Origin: Bifidobacterium breve
Lineage (GTDB): Bacteria > Actinomycetota > Acidimicrobiia > Acidimicrobiales > Acidimicrobilacustridaceae
Direction of reading: 5' to 3'
NCBI GenBank assembly: GCA_945860545.1
Contig: CAMAQM010000003.1
Location: 59,925 to 123,924, forward strand
DNA length: 64,000 nucleotides
The position numbers and the translations under genes were made by a program. Under the pieces are notes generated by a model, which saw only the letters and a program-made list of their open reading frames with translations, had not been told where the DNA came from and searched no databases. Below are positions 48,638-57,000 of this stretch, in pieces; the stretch's first letter is position 1, and the number at the start of each line of letters is the position of its first letter.

Positions 48638-49738
48638 TCAACCGGATCGGGGCGCACGGGCCGCTTGGGCATTGATCGCCCGTTCGTACAGTCCGAGGTA
48701 GGTCTCCGCCAGCCGTTCCATGGAAAATTGGGCGGCGCGCCCAGTGCCCGACGTCACCAGCCGGTGCCGGGCGTCGGTGTCCGCCAGGGCCACCCGGAGG
48801 GCTTCGGACAACGCTGACGCGTCCCCGGGGGGCACCAGGAGCGCGTCCTGCCCACCGCGGGCGACCTTGGCGTACCCGGCGATGTCGGATGCCACCACCG
48901 GGGTCCCAGAGGCCATCGCCTCCAAGAGCACAATCCCAAAGGACTCTCCACCGAGGGACGGCGCGCAGAACACGTCCGCGCCGACCAGCCGGGAGGCCAG
49001 CTCGGCGTCGTCAACCCGACCCAGCCACACGATTCGGGGATCCCGATGGCGGGCCTTGAGGGTCTCGGTCTGTGGGCCGCTCCCCACGACCCACAGGCGC
49101 AGATCGTCGTTGATGAGGCTGACCGCCTCAAGGAGCACCGCCAGACCCTTGCGTTCCTCGTGTCGACCGACGAACACGATGGTGGGGTGGCCATCAGTGG
49201 GCCACGGCTCCGCCCCGACGAAGGCGCCGACATCAACGGCGTTCGGGACCAGTTCGTAGTCACCCCCGAGCGCTGCGAACGCTGTATCCCGGGCCTCGTC
49301 ACTCACGGCGCAACGAACATCGAGGCGGCGGGCGGCCCGCCTCACCACCGGACCGAACCACCGGTAGGGCAACTCGTTGCCGGCTGCGTGGAACGTACCA
49401 ACCAGCGGTGCCGTCTTGAACAACAGTGCCGTCTGCGTGGGTCCCGGACACAACGGTTCATGAAGATGGACGACGTCGAACGCTTCGTCGCGCAACGCGC
49501 TGATGGTGCGCAACTGGGTCGACACGTCGGGAGCGATGGGGGCGACCGAACCGTTGGCCGAGGTCGGGACGCTTCCACCGAGTGGGGTCACGCCAACATC
49601 GGGAGGTGGACCGTCACAGGGGCCGAGGACACGAACGTCGTGGCCCAACGTGCGCAACGCCCGGGCAAGGCCGAGTACCTGGCCCTGCACGCCTCCAGGA
49701 AGACTCAGGGAGTACGGCGAGACGATGCCGACTCTCAC
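48638..49738 (-). CDS. pimA: phosphatidyl-myo-inositol alpha-mannosyltransferase PimA
   Basis: PimA adds the first mannose, from GDP-mannose, to phosphatidylinositol on the cytoplasmic face. The 366-residue GT4 enzyme begins VRVGIVSPYSLSLPGGVQGQVLGLARAL, the diagnostic PimA N-terminus, and has VHLHEPLCPGPTQTALL, TIVFVGRHEERKGLAVLLEA and ESFGIVLLEAMASGTPVVA, the nucleotide-sugar Glu motif. GTG 49738 overlaps the PatA-like stop by 4 bases. Position after pgsA and patA matches the mycobacterial PIM operon, which strengthens the specific call. Confidence 0.92.
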   Translation of the reverse strand: MRVGIVSPYSLSLPGGVQGQVLGLARALRTLGHDVRVLGPCDGPPPDVGVTPLGGSVPTSANGSVAPIAPDVSTQLRTISALRDEAFDVVHLHEPLCPGPTQTALLFKTAPLVGTFHAAGNELPYRWFGPVVRRAARRLDVRCAVSDEARDTAFAALGGDYELVPNAVDVGAFVGAEPWPTDGHPTIVFVGRHEERKGLAVLLEAVSLINDDLRLWVVGSGPQTETLKARHRDPRIVWLGRVDDAELASRLVGADVFCAPSLGGESFGIVLLEAMASGTPVVASDIAGYAKVARGGQDALLVPPGDASALSEALRVALADTDARHRLVTSGTGRAAQFSMERLAETYLGLYERAINAQAARAPRSG

Positions 49739-50658
49739 GCCGTGGCCTCGTCTGTGGGGAAACCCGCAGCGGCCAATGCCTCGTGATCCGAGGCCCAGTT
49801 GGGCTGGAGGAGGTGCCACTGCGTGGGCGCCGCCACGATCAGCGCCTCAAGTTCGTGGGCAAGTGCCTGGGTGATCCGGGCGACGTCCTTGCGGAACCCG
49901 TCCCGACGCTCCACGGGGACGCAGGGACGCAGAACGGCGCGGTGTCTCGGCCCGTCGAAATAGACGGTGCCCGGAATGAGTGCCGCACCGGTGCGTAACG
50001 CCAGCGCTGCAGGCCCGGCAGGCAAGGTGGTCTCCTCGCCGAAGAACTCCACGGGGACCCCGGTGCCGTCGATATCCCGATCGGCCAGCAGACACACCAT
50101 GTCACCGCGGGCCAGCGCCCCCGTGACCGCTGCGCCGGCATGGGGGCCGAGCACCACGATCTCCATGCCGAGCCCACGACGAAAGTCGACGAAGAAGTCA
50201 CGAAGCTCGGGGGGTTCAATGTCCTCAACGACGACCGTGAGGGCGAACCCCTCGACCTGGGTCAGCCAGTACGCCGCCCACTCCCACCCGCCAAGGTGAG
50301 GGAGGACGAAGATGATGCCCTTGCCGGCCTGACGCGCCCTGACCACGTGCTCGTACCCGTCGAGGTCGAACCCGGCCTCCACCTCCTCAGGCCGCAGGGA
50401 CGGAAGACGGAAGGAGTCCGCCCAGTACCGCCCGTAGCTGGCGAAGAGGTCACCGACCATTCGACGGGCTTCGTCGTCACCGAGTGGGCGGCCGAGCGCC
50501 CGCTCGAGGTTTCGACGGGCCACCAACGCCCGGGACCGGGCCACGCGGGACGCAAGCCGACCACCTAAAGCAGCCAGGCCGAACACCACGGGACCAGGCA
50601 GGTGGCACGCCAACCACGCCCCTGCCCGGTAAGCGGTGGTTACGGTACGGGGACTCAC
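49735..50658 (-). CDS. patA: PatA-like phosphatidylinositol mannoside acyltransferase
   Basis: This 307-residue LpxL/HtrB-type acyltransferase probably acylates the mannose of phosphatidylinositol mannosides. The catalytic H-x4-E motif is IFVLPHLGGWEWAAYWL (about residue 120), followed by LLADRDIDGTGVPVEFFGE and ALALRTGAALIPG. In M. tuberculosis the same position is held by Rv2611c, the PIM acyltransferase. GTG 50658 follows the pgsA stop by 9 bases, and the gene overlaps pimA by 4 bases. Confidence 0.88.
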   Translation of the reverse strand: MSPRTVTTAYRAGAWLACHLPGPVVFGLAALGGRLASRVARSRALVARRNLERALGRPLGDDEARRMVGDLFASYGRYWADSFRLPSLRPEEVEAGFDLDGYEHVVRARQAGKGIIFVLPHLGGWEWAAYWLTQVEGFALTVVVEDIEPPELRDFFVDFRRGLGMEIVVLGPHAGAAVTGALARGDMVCLLADRDIDGTGVPVEFFGEETTLPAGPAALALRTGAALIPGTVYFDGPRHRAVLRPCVPVERRDGFRKDVARITQALAHELEALIVAAPTQWHLLQPNWASDHEALAAAGFPTDEATA

Positions 50659-50667
50659 CCCACGGCG

Positions 50668-51351
50668 TCAGCGACGAGACGTTCGCAGTCGCTGCCACGA
50701 ACGGGTGGAGCGACGGCGCGCCGCCCGACGACGAGCAGTTCGGCGAGTGGATGCACCACCAGTGGGGGCCGCTGACGCCTGGCGCCACACGAGGACGAAT
50801 CGCTGCACGGCGGTCAGCGCGGTGAGCGCCACCATCAGCCACAGCACGGGCACCAACAGCACCTCAAAGAGCAGTCCGAGCCCGAGGAGGATCATCCGCT
50901 CGGCCCGCTCCATGAGGATCCCGCCTTTGGCGGTGAACCCCATGGCCTCAGCCTTGGCACGTTGGTAGGAGATCAGGCCCGACAGGGCGAGCACGGCGAC
51001 GGGAAGCATGACCCCGAGACCGGGGCGATGGGCGGCGAAGTACCAGGCCACCCCACCGAACAGGAAAGCGTCCGACACCCGGTCGGCGACCGAGTCGAAG
51101 AACGCACCCCGCGGCGACGAGGTACCGCCGGCCTTGGCCACTGCGCCGTCAAGGGCGTCAGGGAGCCCGCACAGGATCAAAAACAGCAGACCCAACTGCA
51201 GGTTCCCGAAGCCGAGGGACACCGCAGCAGCCACCGACATGACCATGCCGGTCGCCGTGAGATGGTCAGCGGTAATGCCAAGACGACGCAACCGGATGCC
51301 GATCGGCTTCACGCTGCGCTCAAAGCCAGCCCTGAATTGGCTGTCGATCAT
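50668..51351 (-). CDS. pgsA: CDP-alcohol phosphatidyltransferase (phosphatidylinositol phosphate synthase)
   Basis: This 227-residue membrane protein has the CDP-alcohol phosphotransferase motif DALDGAVAKAGG.....GAFFDSVADRVSD (about residues 65-93), with all the catalytic aspartates; Lys stands where many members have Arg. In actinobacterial PIM operons this enzyme makes phosphatidylinositol phosphate from CDP-diacylglycerol and inositol phosphate. The C-terminus ends in a basic Arg-rich tail. It heads pgsA-patA-pimA and is leaderless (TAGGTT 6 bases before the ATG). Confidence 0.92.
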   Translation of the reverse strand: MIDSQFRAGFERSVKPIGIRLRRLGITADHLTATGMVMSVAAAVSLGFGNLQLGLLFLILCGLPDALDGAVAKAGGTSSPRGAFFDSVADRVSDAFLFGGVAWYFAAHRPGLGVMLPVAVLALSGLISYQRAKAEAMGFTAKGGILMERAERMILLGLGLLFEVLLVPVLWLMVALTALTAVQRFVLVWRQASAAPTGGASTRRTARRRAARRRSTRSWQRLRTSRR

Positions 51352-51357
51352 GAACCC

Positions 51358-51363
51358 AACCTA
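51358..51363 (-). promoter_or_regulatory. -10 box TAGGTT, leaderless pgsA-patA-pimA
   Basis: On the minus strand TAGGTT ends 6 bases before ATG 51351. The divergent TAGGGT is 32 bp away. Confidence 0.6.
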
Positions 51364-51395
51364 CCAGCCGGGACGCCGCTCCCCCCTGATCCCGG

Positions 51396-51401
51396 TAGGG
51401 T
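51396..51401 (+). promoter_or_regulatory. -10 box TAGGGT, leaderless DinB-like ORF
   Basis: TAGGGT ends 6 bases before ATG 51408. Confidence 0.55.
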
Positions 51402-51407
51402 CGGGGC

Positions 51408-51917
51408 ATGGACGGACTTGACGTGTCCCGCCTCGCAGCCGTGGACATCGCTGTTGCGCTTCGCTCCTACCCCCGCCGGTTCAGGGACGTGTTGGCCACC
51501 GCTTCGGCGTCGAGAGGCATCCCTGCTGACGAATTGGTCGGTCGGGTCGGGTCTGACGGGCATTGCGGCATGGATCTCCTCCTCGACGTGGTCAACACCC
51601 TCACCCTGCTCGACCGGGCCCTCGACGAGGTGCTTCTCGCTGACGACCCTGCGCTGCACCCCGGGGTGTTGGACCCCAGCCTTCGGGACTGGACGCCTCC
51701 GCCAGGACTATCGCTTGAGACGTTGCTCGACATGCTCGACGACCAGTGTGCCGACCTCGCAGGGGCCGTCGAGGGGGTCTCGATGGCTGACTGGTCACGA
51801 CCCGCCCACGTCGCCGACGGCCCGGCACTCACGGCCATCACCATTGCCCAGGAAGCCACCCGGGTCGGAGCAGAGGGCCTGCGCTCGTTCGAGGGGACGT
51901 TGCGCTCGGCTGGTTGA
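51408..51917 (+). CDS. conserved hypothetical protein, possibly DinB-like helical bundle
   Basis: This 169-residue soluble protein is not firmly recognised. It is helical throughout, with DGHCGMDLLLDVVNTLTLLDRALDEVLLADDP and a later SMADWSRPAHVADGPALTAITIAQEATRVGAEGLRSFE. The final W-x-R-P-A...A-x-x-A-x-E-x-x-R...L pattern recalls the DinB/mycothiol-dependent maleylpyruvate isomerase fold. Such a fold in a mycothiol producer would be sensible, but this is inference. It is the only plus-strand gene between 41 and 62.6 kb, has its own leaderless promoter, and interrupts an otherwise conserved minus-strand block. Confidence 0.68.
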   Translation: MDGLDVSRLAAVDIAVALRSYPRRFRDVLATASASRGIPADELVGRVGSDGHCGMDLLLDVVNTLTLLDRALDEVLLADDPALHPGVLDPSLRDWTPPPGLSLETLLDMLDDQCADLAGAVEGVSMADWSRPAHVADGPALTAITIAQEATRVGAEGLRSFEGTLRSAG

Positions 51918-51929
51918 ACGCCACGACCG

Positions 51930-52478
51930 TCAGGTCGCAGGTGAACTCGACCAGTCTTCGGGGTTGTCTTCGACGAACCCTTCGACGATCTCGCCGTTGA
52001 CCCCGTCGACGAGCATGAGACCACGCTTGGTCGGGGGGTCCTCAGCGGAGTACAGAAGGATCCGCCACGTGGGTCGACTGAGCAGGCCTCGCCACCCGAG
52101 CTGGGCCGAGGCGTGACCGACGGGGAAGCCCACCTCCGCCACGGCGAGCACCAGCGCGTCACGTTCGTCAACGTCGAGGTTCCACCCGGCGACGATGCTG
52201 TACACCCCGACGAGTGCGAGCAGGCCGGCGGCAGCGAGGAATCCCCCGTTGACCAGCACCGTGCCGGTCCCCCGGGTTGCGAGCCATGCCACGACCAGCA
52301 CGGCCGCCAACACCAGGTACATGACCCCCGGCACACGCCGACGGTTGTTGTTGGGGAACAGGTACGGCCCGACGTACCCCGCAGCGTTGAGGTCCTCGGG
52401 CAGGGCGTCGCGGATGTCGGCGTCGGTGAGGGGTTCGGTGGCCTCGTCGCCGGTTCCTGCACGGTCCTCGCTGGTCAT
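51930..52478 (-). CDS. conserved two-span membrane protein
   Basis: This 182-residue protein has a hydrophilic N-terminus with DIRDALPEDLNAAGYVGPYLFPNNNRRR, two spans (about residues 50-67 and 73-95) and a C-terminal soluble domain rich in aromatic and small residues. It lies between the HIT protein and the PIM operon, a position where actinobacterial genomes often carry a conserved membrane protein of this type. ATG 52478 is 7 bases after TACGGT. Function is unknown. Confidence 0.75.
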   Translation of the reverse strand: MTSEDRAGTGDEATEPLTDADIRDALPEDLNAAGYVGPYLFPNNNRRRVPGVMYLVLAAVLVVAWLATRGTGTVLVNGGFLAAAGLLALVGVYSIVAGWNLDVDERDALVLAVAEVGFPVGHASAQLGWRGLLSRPTWRILLYSAEDPPTKRGLMLVDGVNGEIVEGFVEDNPEDWSSSPAT

Positions 52479-52485
52479 CGCCCCG

Positions 52486-52491
52486 ACCGTA
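52486..52491 (-). promoter_or_regulatory. -10 box TACGGT, leaderless two-span membrane protein
   Basis: On the minus strand TACGGT ends 7 bases before ATG 52478, just after the HIT stop. Confidence 0.5.
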
Positions 52492-52494
52492 CCC

Positions 52495-53022
52495 TCACGA
52501 CGGTGGCTGCGGCCAAGCGGACCGGACCCGCTGCCAGGTCACATCAAGAGGTTCGGGCAGCACCCGGGTGGTGGCGGTCACCGTCATGAAGTTGGTGTCG
52601 CCACGCCATCGCGGGACGACGTGCACGTGGAGATGATCGGGGATGCCCGCCCCGCCGGCGGCGCCGAGGTTCAACCCGACGTTGACCCCTTCACACCCGT
52701 ACGCCGCCCGCACGGCGGCGACGGCGTCGCCGACCATTGACCACAGTTCCGCCGACTCCCCCGCAGTGAGTTCGCCCAGATCAGCGACCGCCCGGTTGGG
52801 GATCACCAGCAGGTGACCGGTGGAGTACGGGTAGGCGTTGAGCAGCGCCGAGCAGCGCTCCCCACGGTGCACGACGAACGCCGCCTCGTCACCCTCGGCG
52901 TCGCCCACCGCCAGGATCCGTTCGAACATCGATCCGCTGGCGTCGGGCCGCAACGGGGTCGGGTCACCAGTCACCCGGTCGAGGTAGGTGAAACGCCACC
53001 CGGCCCACAGGTGGTCAACCAT
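52495..53022 (-). CDS. HIT-domain protein (Ap4A phosphorylase-like)
   Basis: HIT proteins hydrolyse or phosphorylyse nucleotide polyphosphates. The 175-residue product has the histidine triad HLHVHVVPRW (about residue 136) and the preceding AYPYSTGHLLVIPNR and GLNLGAAGGAGIPDH. The M. tuberculosis homologue in the same place, Rv2613c, is a diadenosine tetraphosphate phosphorylase, so that activity is likely. The ATG overlaps the thrS stop by one base (TGATG). Ap4A is a by-product of aminoacyl-tRNA synthetases, which makes the coupling to thrS sensible. Confidence 0.92.
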   Translation of the reverse strand: MVDHLWAGWRFTYLDRVTGDPTPLRPDASGSMFERILAVGDAEGDEAAFVVHRGERCSALLNAYPYSTGHLLVIPNRAVADLGELTAGESAELWSMVGDAVAAVRAAYGCEGVNVGLNLGAAGGAGIPDHLHVHVVPRWRGDTNFMTVTATTRVLPEPLDVTWQRVRSAWPQPPS

Positions 53023-54977
53023 CAGCGGTGGTCAGCGACGTCGGCGGTGAGGCGGGCAACGAACTCCTCAACGGCGACATCACGCTCGACGTCACCGCCG
53101 CGCGGATTCACCCCGACCGTGTCGTTGGCCACGTCGTCGTCACCGACGACGAGGACGTAGGGCAACTTGTCCAGTTTGGCCCGCCGAATGCGGTTGCCGA
53201 GCGGCTCTTCGGCCCGGACCCAGTCGGCCCGGAACCCATTCGCGCGCAACCGGTCGACAACCGATGCCGCATACGCATCGTGGTCGTCACGAACGCCCAA
53301 CACTCGCACCTGGGTGGGAGCGAGCCACGCCGGGAACGCACCGGCGTAATGCTCGATGAGCACCCCGAAGAACCGTTCGATCGAACCGAACAGGGCGCGG
53401 TGCAACATGATCGGCCGGTGACGGCCGCCGTCGGCACCGACGTACTCGAGGTCGAAACGCTCCGGATGGTTGAAGTCGCACTGAATGGTGCTCAACTGCC
53501 ACGTCCGCCCGATGGCATCACGGATGTCGATGTCGATCTTGGGTCCGTAGAAGGCGGCGTCGCCTTCCTTGATCTCATACGGCAGGCCGTACTTGTCAAG
53601 CGCCGCCCGCAACGCCCCGGTGGCCTTGTCCCAGATCTCGTCGCCACCGACGTACTTGTCGGGGTCCTTGGTGCTCAGGTTCGCCGTGAAGTCCTCGAAC
53701 CCGAAGGCCCGAAGCACACTCATCACGAAGTCGAGCAGGGACGCAATCTCGTCCTGCAGTTGGTCCTCGGTGCAGAAGATATGGGCGTCGTCCTGGGTGA
53801 AGCCCCGGATGCGCATCAGTCCGTGCAGCGTCCCGGACCGCTCGTAGCGGTAGACCGTGCCGAGTTCGAAGAACCGCAACGGAAGTTCCCGATAGCTGTG
53901 TTGTCGACTGCGGTACACCAGACAGTGCATCGGACAGTTCATGGGCTTGGGGTAATACGTCCCGTTGTCCATCTCCATCGGCGGGTACATGCCGTCCCGG
54001 TAGAAGTCGAGGTGGCCCGACGTCTCAAAGAGGTGGCCGTTGGCGAGATGGGGGGTGACGACGAACTGGTAGCCGCCCTCCTCGTGCCGCTGGCGCGAGT
54101 AGTCCTCCATGAGTTTGCGCACCATGGCACCCTTGGGGTGCCACACCGCCAGACCACCCCCGAGTTCCTCGGGGAACGAGATGAGGTCGAGTTCGCTTGC
54201 CAGCCGCCGATGGTCGCGGGCCTCTGCTTCGGCGAGACGCTCGAGGTGCGCCTTGAGGGCGGCGTCGGATTCCCACGCCGTGCCGTAGATGCGCTGCAGC
54301 ATCGGCCGTGTCTCGTCCCCACGCCAGTAGGCGCCGGCAACCTTTTGGAGTGCGAAGTGGCCGAGCCGACCGGTTGAGGGCACGTGCGGCCCTCGACACA
54401 GGTCAACGAACCCTCCGTCGTTGCGGTACAGGCTCACCGTGCCGTCACCGGAGATTTCGCTGGCGTCAACCCGTTCAATGATCTCGCGCTTGTACGGCTG
54501 GTCGGCGAACACCTCAAGACCCGACGACGTGTCGGACTCCTCACGGGTGAACGCCTGATCGGCGGCGATGATCGCTCGCATGGCGGCATCGATCCGGTCG
54601 AGGTCGTCGTCAGAAAAGGCGGCACCGTCGGACAACTCGAAGTCGTAGTAGAAGCCGTTGTCGATGGCGGGACCGATGGCGAACTTGGTCCCGGGGAACA
54701 GGCCGAGCACCGCCTGGGCGAGCACATGGGCGGTGGAGTGGCGCAGAACCTCCCGGCCCTCGTCGCTGTTGGTGGTCACGATGCTGACCGTGGCCCCGTC
54801 GGGTAGCGCTCGACCCAGATCCCACTGCTCACCGTCGACCACGGCGACGAGAGCGTCGGCGGCCAGGCGCCGTCCGATGGCGGCGGCGAGATCCGATCCG
54901 GAGGCACCCCGGGGGAGTTCACGGTTGGAGCCGTCGGGCAGTGAGACGGTGATGGTCTCTGACGTGGCAGCACTCAT
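53022..54977 (-). CDS. thrS: threonine-tRNA ligase
   Basis: ThrRS charges tRNA-Thr. The 651-residue enzyme has the N-terminal TGS domain (ETITVSLPDGSNRELPRG), the editing domain with RHSTAHVLAQAVLGLFPG, the catalytic core with motif 2 RFFELGTVYRYERSGTLHG, the zinc-site region MNCPMHC, and the C-terminal anticodon-binding domain starting near TQVRVLGVRDDH. ATG 54977 was chosen over 55010 because TAGGCT ends 7 bases before it. A leaderless mRNA leaves no room for a T-box or similar attenuator. Confidence 0.97.
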   Translation of the reverse strand: MSAATSETITVSLPDGSNRELPRGASGSDLAAAIGRRLAADALVAVVDGEQWDLGRALPDGATVSIVTTNSDEGREVLRHSTAHVLAQAVLGLFPGTKFAIGPAIDNGFYYDFELSDGAAFSDDDLDRIDAAMRAIIAADQAFTREESDTSSGLEVFADQPYKREIIERVDASEISGDGTVSLYRNDGGFVDLCRGPHVPSTGRLGHFALQKVAGAYWRGDETRPMLQRIYGTAWESDAALKAHLERLAEAEARDHRRLASELDLISFPEELGGGLAVWHPKGAMVRKLMEDYSRQRHEEGGYQFVVTPHLANGHLFETSGHLDFYRDGMYPPMEMDNGTYYPKPMNCPMHCLVYRSRQHSYRELPLRFFELGTVYRYERSGTLHGLMRIRGFTQDDAHIFCTEDQLQDEIASLLDFVMSVLRAFGFEDFTANLSTKDPDKYVGGDEIWDKATGALRAALDKYGLPYEIKEGDAAFYGPKIDIDIRDAIGRTWQLSTIQCDFNHPERFDLEYVGADGGRHRPIMLHRALFGSIERFFGVLIEHYAGAFPAWLAPTQVRVLGVRDDHDAYAASVVDRLRANGFRADWVRAEEPLGNRIRRAKLDKLPYVLVVGDDDVANDTVGVNPRGGDVERDVAVEEFVARLTADVADHR

Positions 54978-54984
54978 TGGGCCC

Positions 54985-54990
54985 AGCCTA
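54985..54990 (-). promoter_or_regulatory. -10 box TAGGCT, leaderless thrS
   Basis: On the minus strand TAGGCT ends 7 bases before ATG 54977 and sets the start over the upstream ATG at 55010. Confidence 0.6.
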
Positions 54991-55025
54991 CCGGCGCCGC
55001 ACCACCCCACCCGAAGGCGGTTACC

Positions 55026-55787
55026 TCAGGAGGCGCTGCTAAGCACCTCCGCCGAGGAGCGTCGGGGCTCACCGGCGGGTCCTTCGACCCGGGCTGTCTC
55101 CGCCGGCAGCGCCTCGGCGCTGTCGGACCGGTTGGCGTAGGTGTCCACGTAGCGCTGACCCGACAGGCGACCGATCTCGAACATGACCTCGTCGGTGATC
55201 TGACGGAGTACGAGACGATCGTCGACCCGGTCGGCGTAGCGGGTGACATCCACCGGGGCGCCGAAGGACACCCGCATCATCCGGAACGGGCGGGGAAACG
55301 GCGAGTCGGGGGGCTGCACGTCGTCGGTGCCCTGCAGTCCGACGGGAATGATCGGGCTCATGGTGCGCAACGCCAGACGGGCCACCCCGGTGTGCCCCTT
55401 GTGCAGGTCGCCGTCACGCGAACGCGTCCCCTCGGGGTAGATGCCGAACAGCTCGCCGCTCTCAAGCAGGCGGGCCGCTGCGTCGAGGGCTCGCTGGGCC
55501 GCCGAGCCACCGCCACGATCGATCGGGATCATGCCCATGGCAGGGAACAGGTAGCGGGTCTTCCACGAATCGAGGTACTCGGCCTTGCCCACGTAGGTGA
55601 TGCGACGGTTCAGCGCCGCGCCGACGACGAAGTGGTCAATGACCGACAGGTGGTTGGGGGCCACGATGGCGCCGCCGGTGGCCGGCACATGTTCAAGGCC
55701 CCGGACGTCAAGGCGCCACCCGAAACGGATGAGCGGGTCGAGGATCGCCTTGGCCACGCCGTAGAGCTGGCCCACCTTCGCAGTCAC
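55026..55787 (-). CDS. 1-acyl-sn-glycerol-3-phosphate acyltransferase (PlsC-like)
   Basis: PlsC-type enzymes acylate lysophosphatidate in phospholipid synthesis. The 253-residue protein has the catalytic H-x4-D as APNHLSVIDHF (about residue 45), IPIDRGGGSAAQRALDA, the glycerophosphate-binding FGIYPEGTRSRDG (about residue 118) and PIIPVGLQG. GTG 55787 was selected because CACAAT, a -10-like box, lies 6 bases before it and the protein otherwise continues into mshC. It sits 16 bases after mshC on the same strand. Confidence 0.9.
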   Translation of the reverse strand: MTAKVGQLYGVAKAILDPLIRFGWRLDVRGLEHVPATGGAIVAPNHLSVIDHFVVGAALNRRITYVGKAEYLDSWKTRYLFPAMGMIPIDRGGGSAAQRALDAAARLLESGELFGIYPEGTRSRDGDLHKGHTGVARLALRTMSPIIPVGLQGTDDVQPPDSPFPRPFRMMRVSFGAPVDVTRYADRVDDRLVLRQITDEVMFEIGRLSGQRYVDTYANRSDSAEALPAETARVEGPAGEPRRSSAEVLSSAS

Positions 55788-55793
55788 GTCAGA

Positions 55794-55799
55794 ATTGTG
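55794..55799 (-). promoter_or_regulatory. -10-like box CACAAT before plsC-like gene
   Basis: On the minus strand CACAAT ends 6 bases before GTG 55787. Only the first base differs from TAnnnT. Confidence 0.4.
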
Positions 55800-55803
55800 C
55801 CAC

Positions 55804-56949
55804 TCAACGCACCGGTTCGCCGGTGAGGAACACTCCGAGAAGCGCCGCTGCGGAGGCGACGCCGGCTCCGTCGGCGGCGGCGGCGTCAACGGCGGCGACC
55901 GCCGTGGGGGTATCGAGGTCGTTGTCGAGCGCGTCACGCACCGCCGCCACCGCGACTGCGCTGTCGGGGGCGCCATCGGTTGTCGCCGCCATCCACCCCT
56001 CGAGCCGGGTCGCAGCCTCGGGCATGGTGGCGTCGGTCCACTCCCACGGGGTTCGGTAGTGGTTGGCGAGCACACCGAGGCGGATGGCCCGGGGATCCCA
56101 CTGGGTGCGCAGGTCGGACACGAACACCAGGTTCCCGAGCGATTTCGACATCTTTTCGCCGTCCATCATGACCATGGCCTGGTGCATCCAGTGTCGAACG
56201 AACCGCTCCCCGGTGGCGGCCTCCGACTGCGCCGCCTCACATTCGTGGTGGGGAAAGATGAGGTCGGCTCCCCCACCGTGGAGGTCGATGGTGGTCCCTA
56301 ACTCCCGAAGGGCGAGCGCCGAACACTCGATGTGCCATCCGGGTCGACCCGGCCCCCACAGGGAATCCCACGCCGGCTCGTCGGGTGCGGACGGCTGCCA
56401 GAGCACGAAGTCCAGCGGGTCCCGCTTGTTGGGGTCACCCGGGTTGCCGCCCCGCTCGGCGGCGAGTGCCAGCATCGTGTCCCGGTCGAGGTGGGAAACC
56501 TGACCGAAGTTGGCGAACGACGAGACGTCGAAGTACACCGCCCCTCCGGCGACGTAGGCGTGTCCCTGGTCAAGCACCATGCCGATGAAGCCGCGGATGT
56601 CAGCAATGGCTGAGGTGGCGCGGGGCTCACTGAACGACTCGATGACGTTGAGTGCCTCCATGTCGGCGTCGAATCGGGCCGTTTCCGCAGCGGCGAGATC
56701 GAGGTAGTGCACACCGAGTTCACGCGCTTTTCGCAACAGGTCGTCGTCGACGTCGGTGATGTTGCGCACGCACCTAGTCTGATGCCCACGGTCACGCAGC
56801 CGACGCTGCAACACGTCGTAGGTCAGGTAGGTGGCGGCGTGACCGACGTGGGTCGCGTCATAGGGGGTGATACCGCACGTGTACATCGTGACGGTCTCAG
56901 CAACATCGAAGGGCACCACGGCACCACGGGACGTGTCGAACAGCCTCAT
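55804..56949 (-). CDS. mshC: cysteine:glucosaminyl-inositol ligase MshC (mycothiol biosynthesis)
   Basis: MshC joins cysteine to GlcN-inositol in an ATP-dependent reaction that evolved from cysteinyl-tRNA synthetase. The 381-residue protein shows MYTCGITPYDATHVGHAATYLTYD (HIGH-like H-V-G-H; GITPYDATH marks MshC, whereas CysRS has GPTVYD), GWHIECSALALRELG, FPHHECEAAQSEAATG for zinc and substrate, and KMSKSLGN. It lacks the tRNA-binding C-terminal domain of CysRS. ATG 56949 is preceded by AGGAGG 5 bases away. The gene implies that the organism makes mycothiol. Confidence 0.93.
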   Translation of the reverse strand: MRLFDTSRGAVVPFDVAETVTMYTCGITPYDATHVGHAATYLTYDVLQRRLRDRGHQTRCVRNITDVDDDLLRKARELGVHYLDLAAAETARFDADMEALNVIESFSEPRATSAIADIRGFIGMVLDQGHAYVAGGAVYFDVSSFANFGQVSHLDRDTMLALAAERGGNPGDPNKRDPLDFVLWQPSAPDEPAWDSLWGPGRPGWHIECSALALRELGTTIDLHGGGADLIFPHHECEAAQSEAATGERFVRHWMHQAMVMMDGEKMSKSLGNLVFVSDLRTQWDPRAIRLGVLANHYRTPWEWTDATMPEAATRLEGWMAATTDGAPDSAVAVAAVRDALDNDLDTPTAVAAVDAAAADGAGVASAAALLGVFLTGEPVR

Positions 56950-57000
56950 CGGGCCCTCCTGGGACACGGATCCGTCCACTACGCCAGCGCCCACGAACCC

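Noticed and set aside
54978..55025. T-box or other attenuator upstream of thrS
   Set aside because: The -10 box ends 7 bases before the start codon, leaving no leader RNA.
55804..56949. Calling this gene cysteinyl-tRNA synthetase
   Set aside because: GITPYDATHVGH replaces the CysRS GPTVYD...HIGH form and the tRNA-binding C-terminal domain is missing; MshC fits better.
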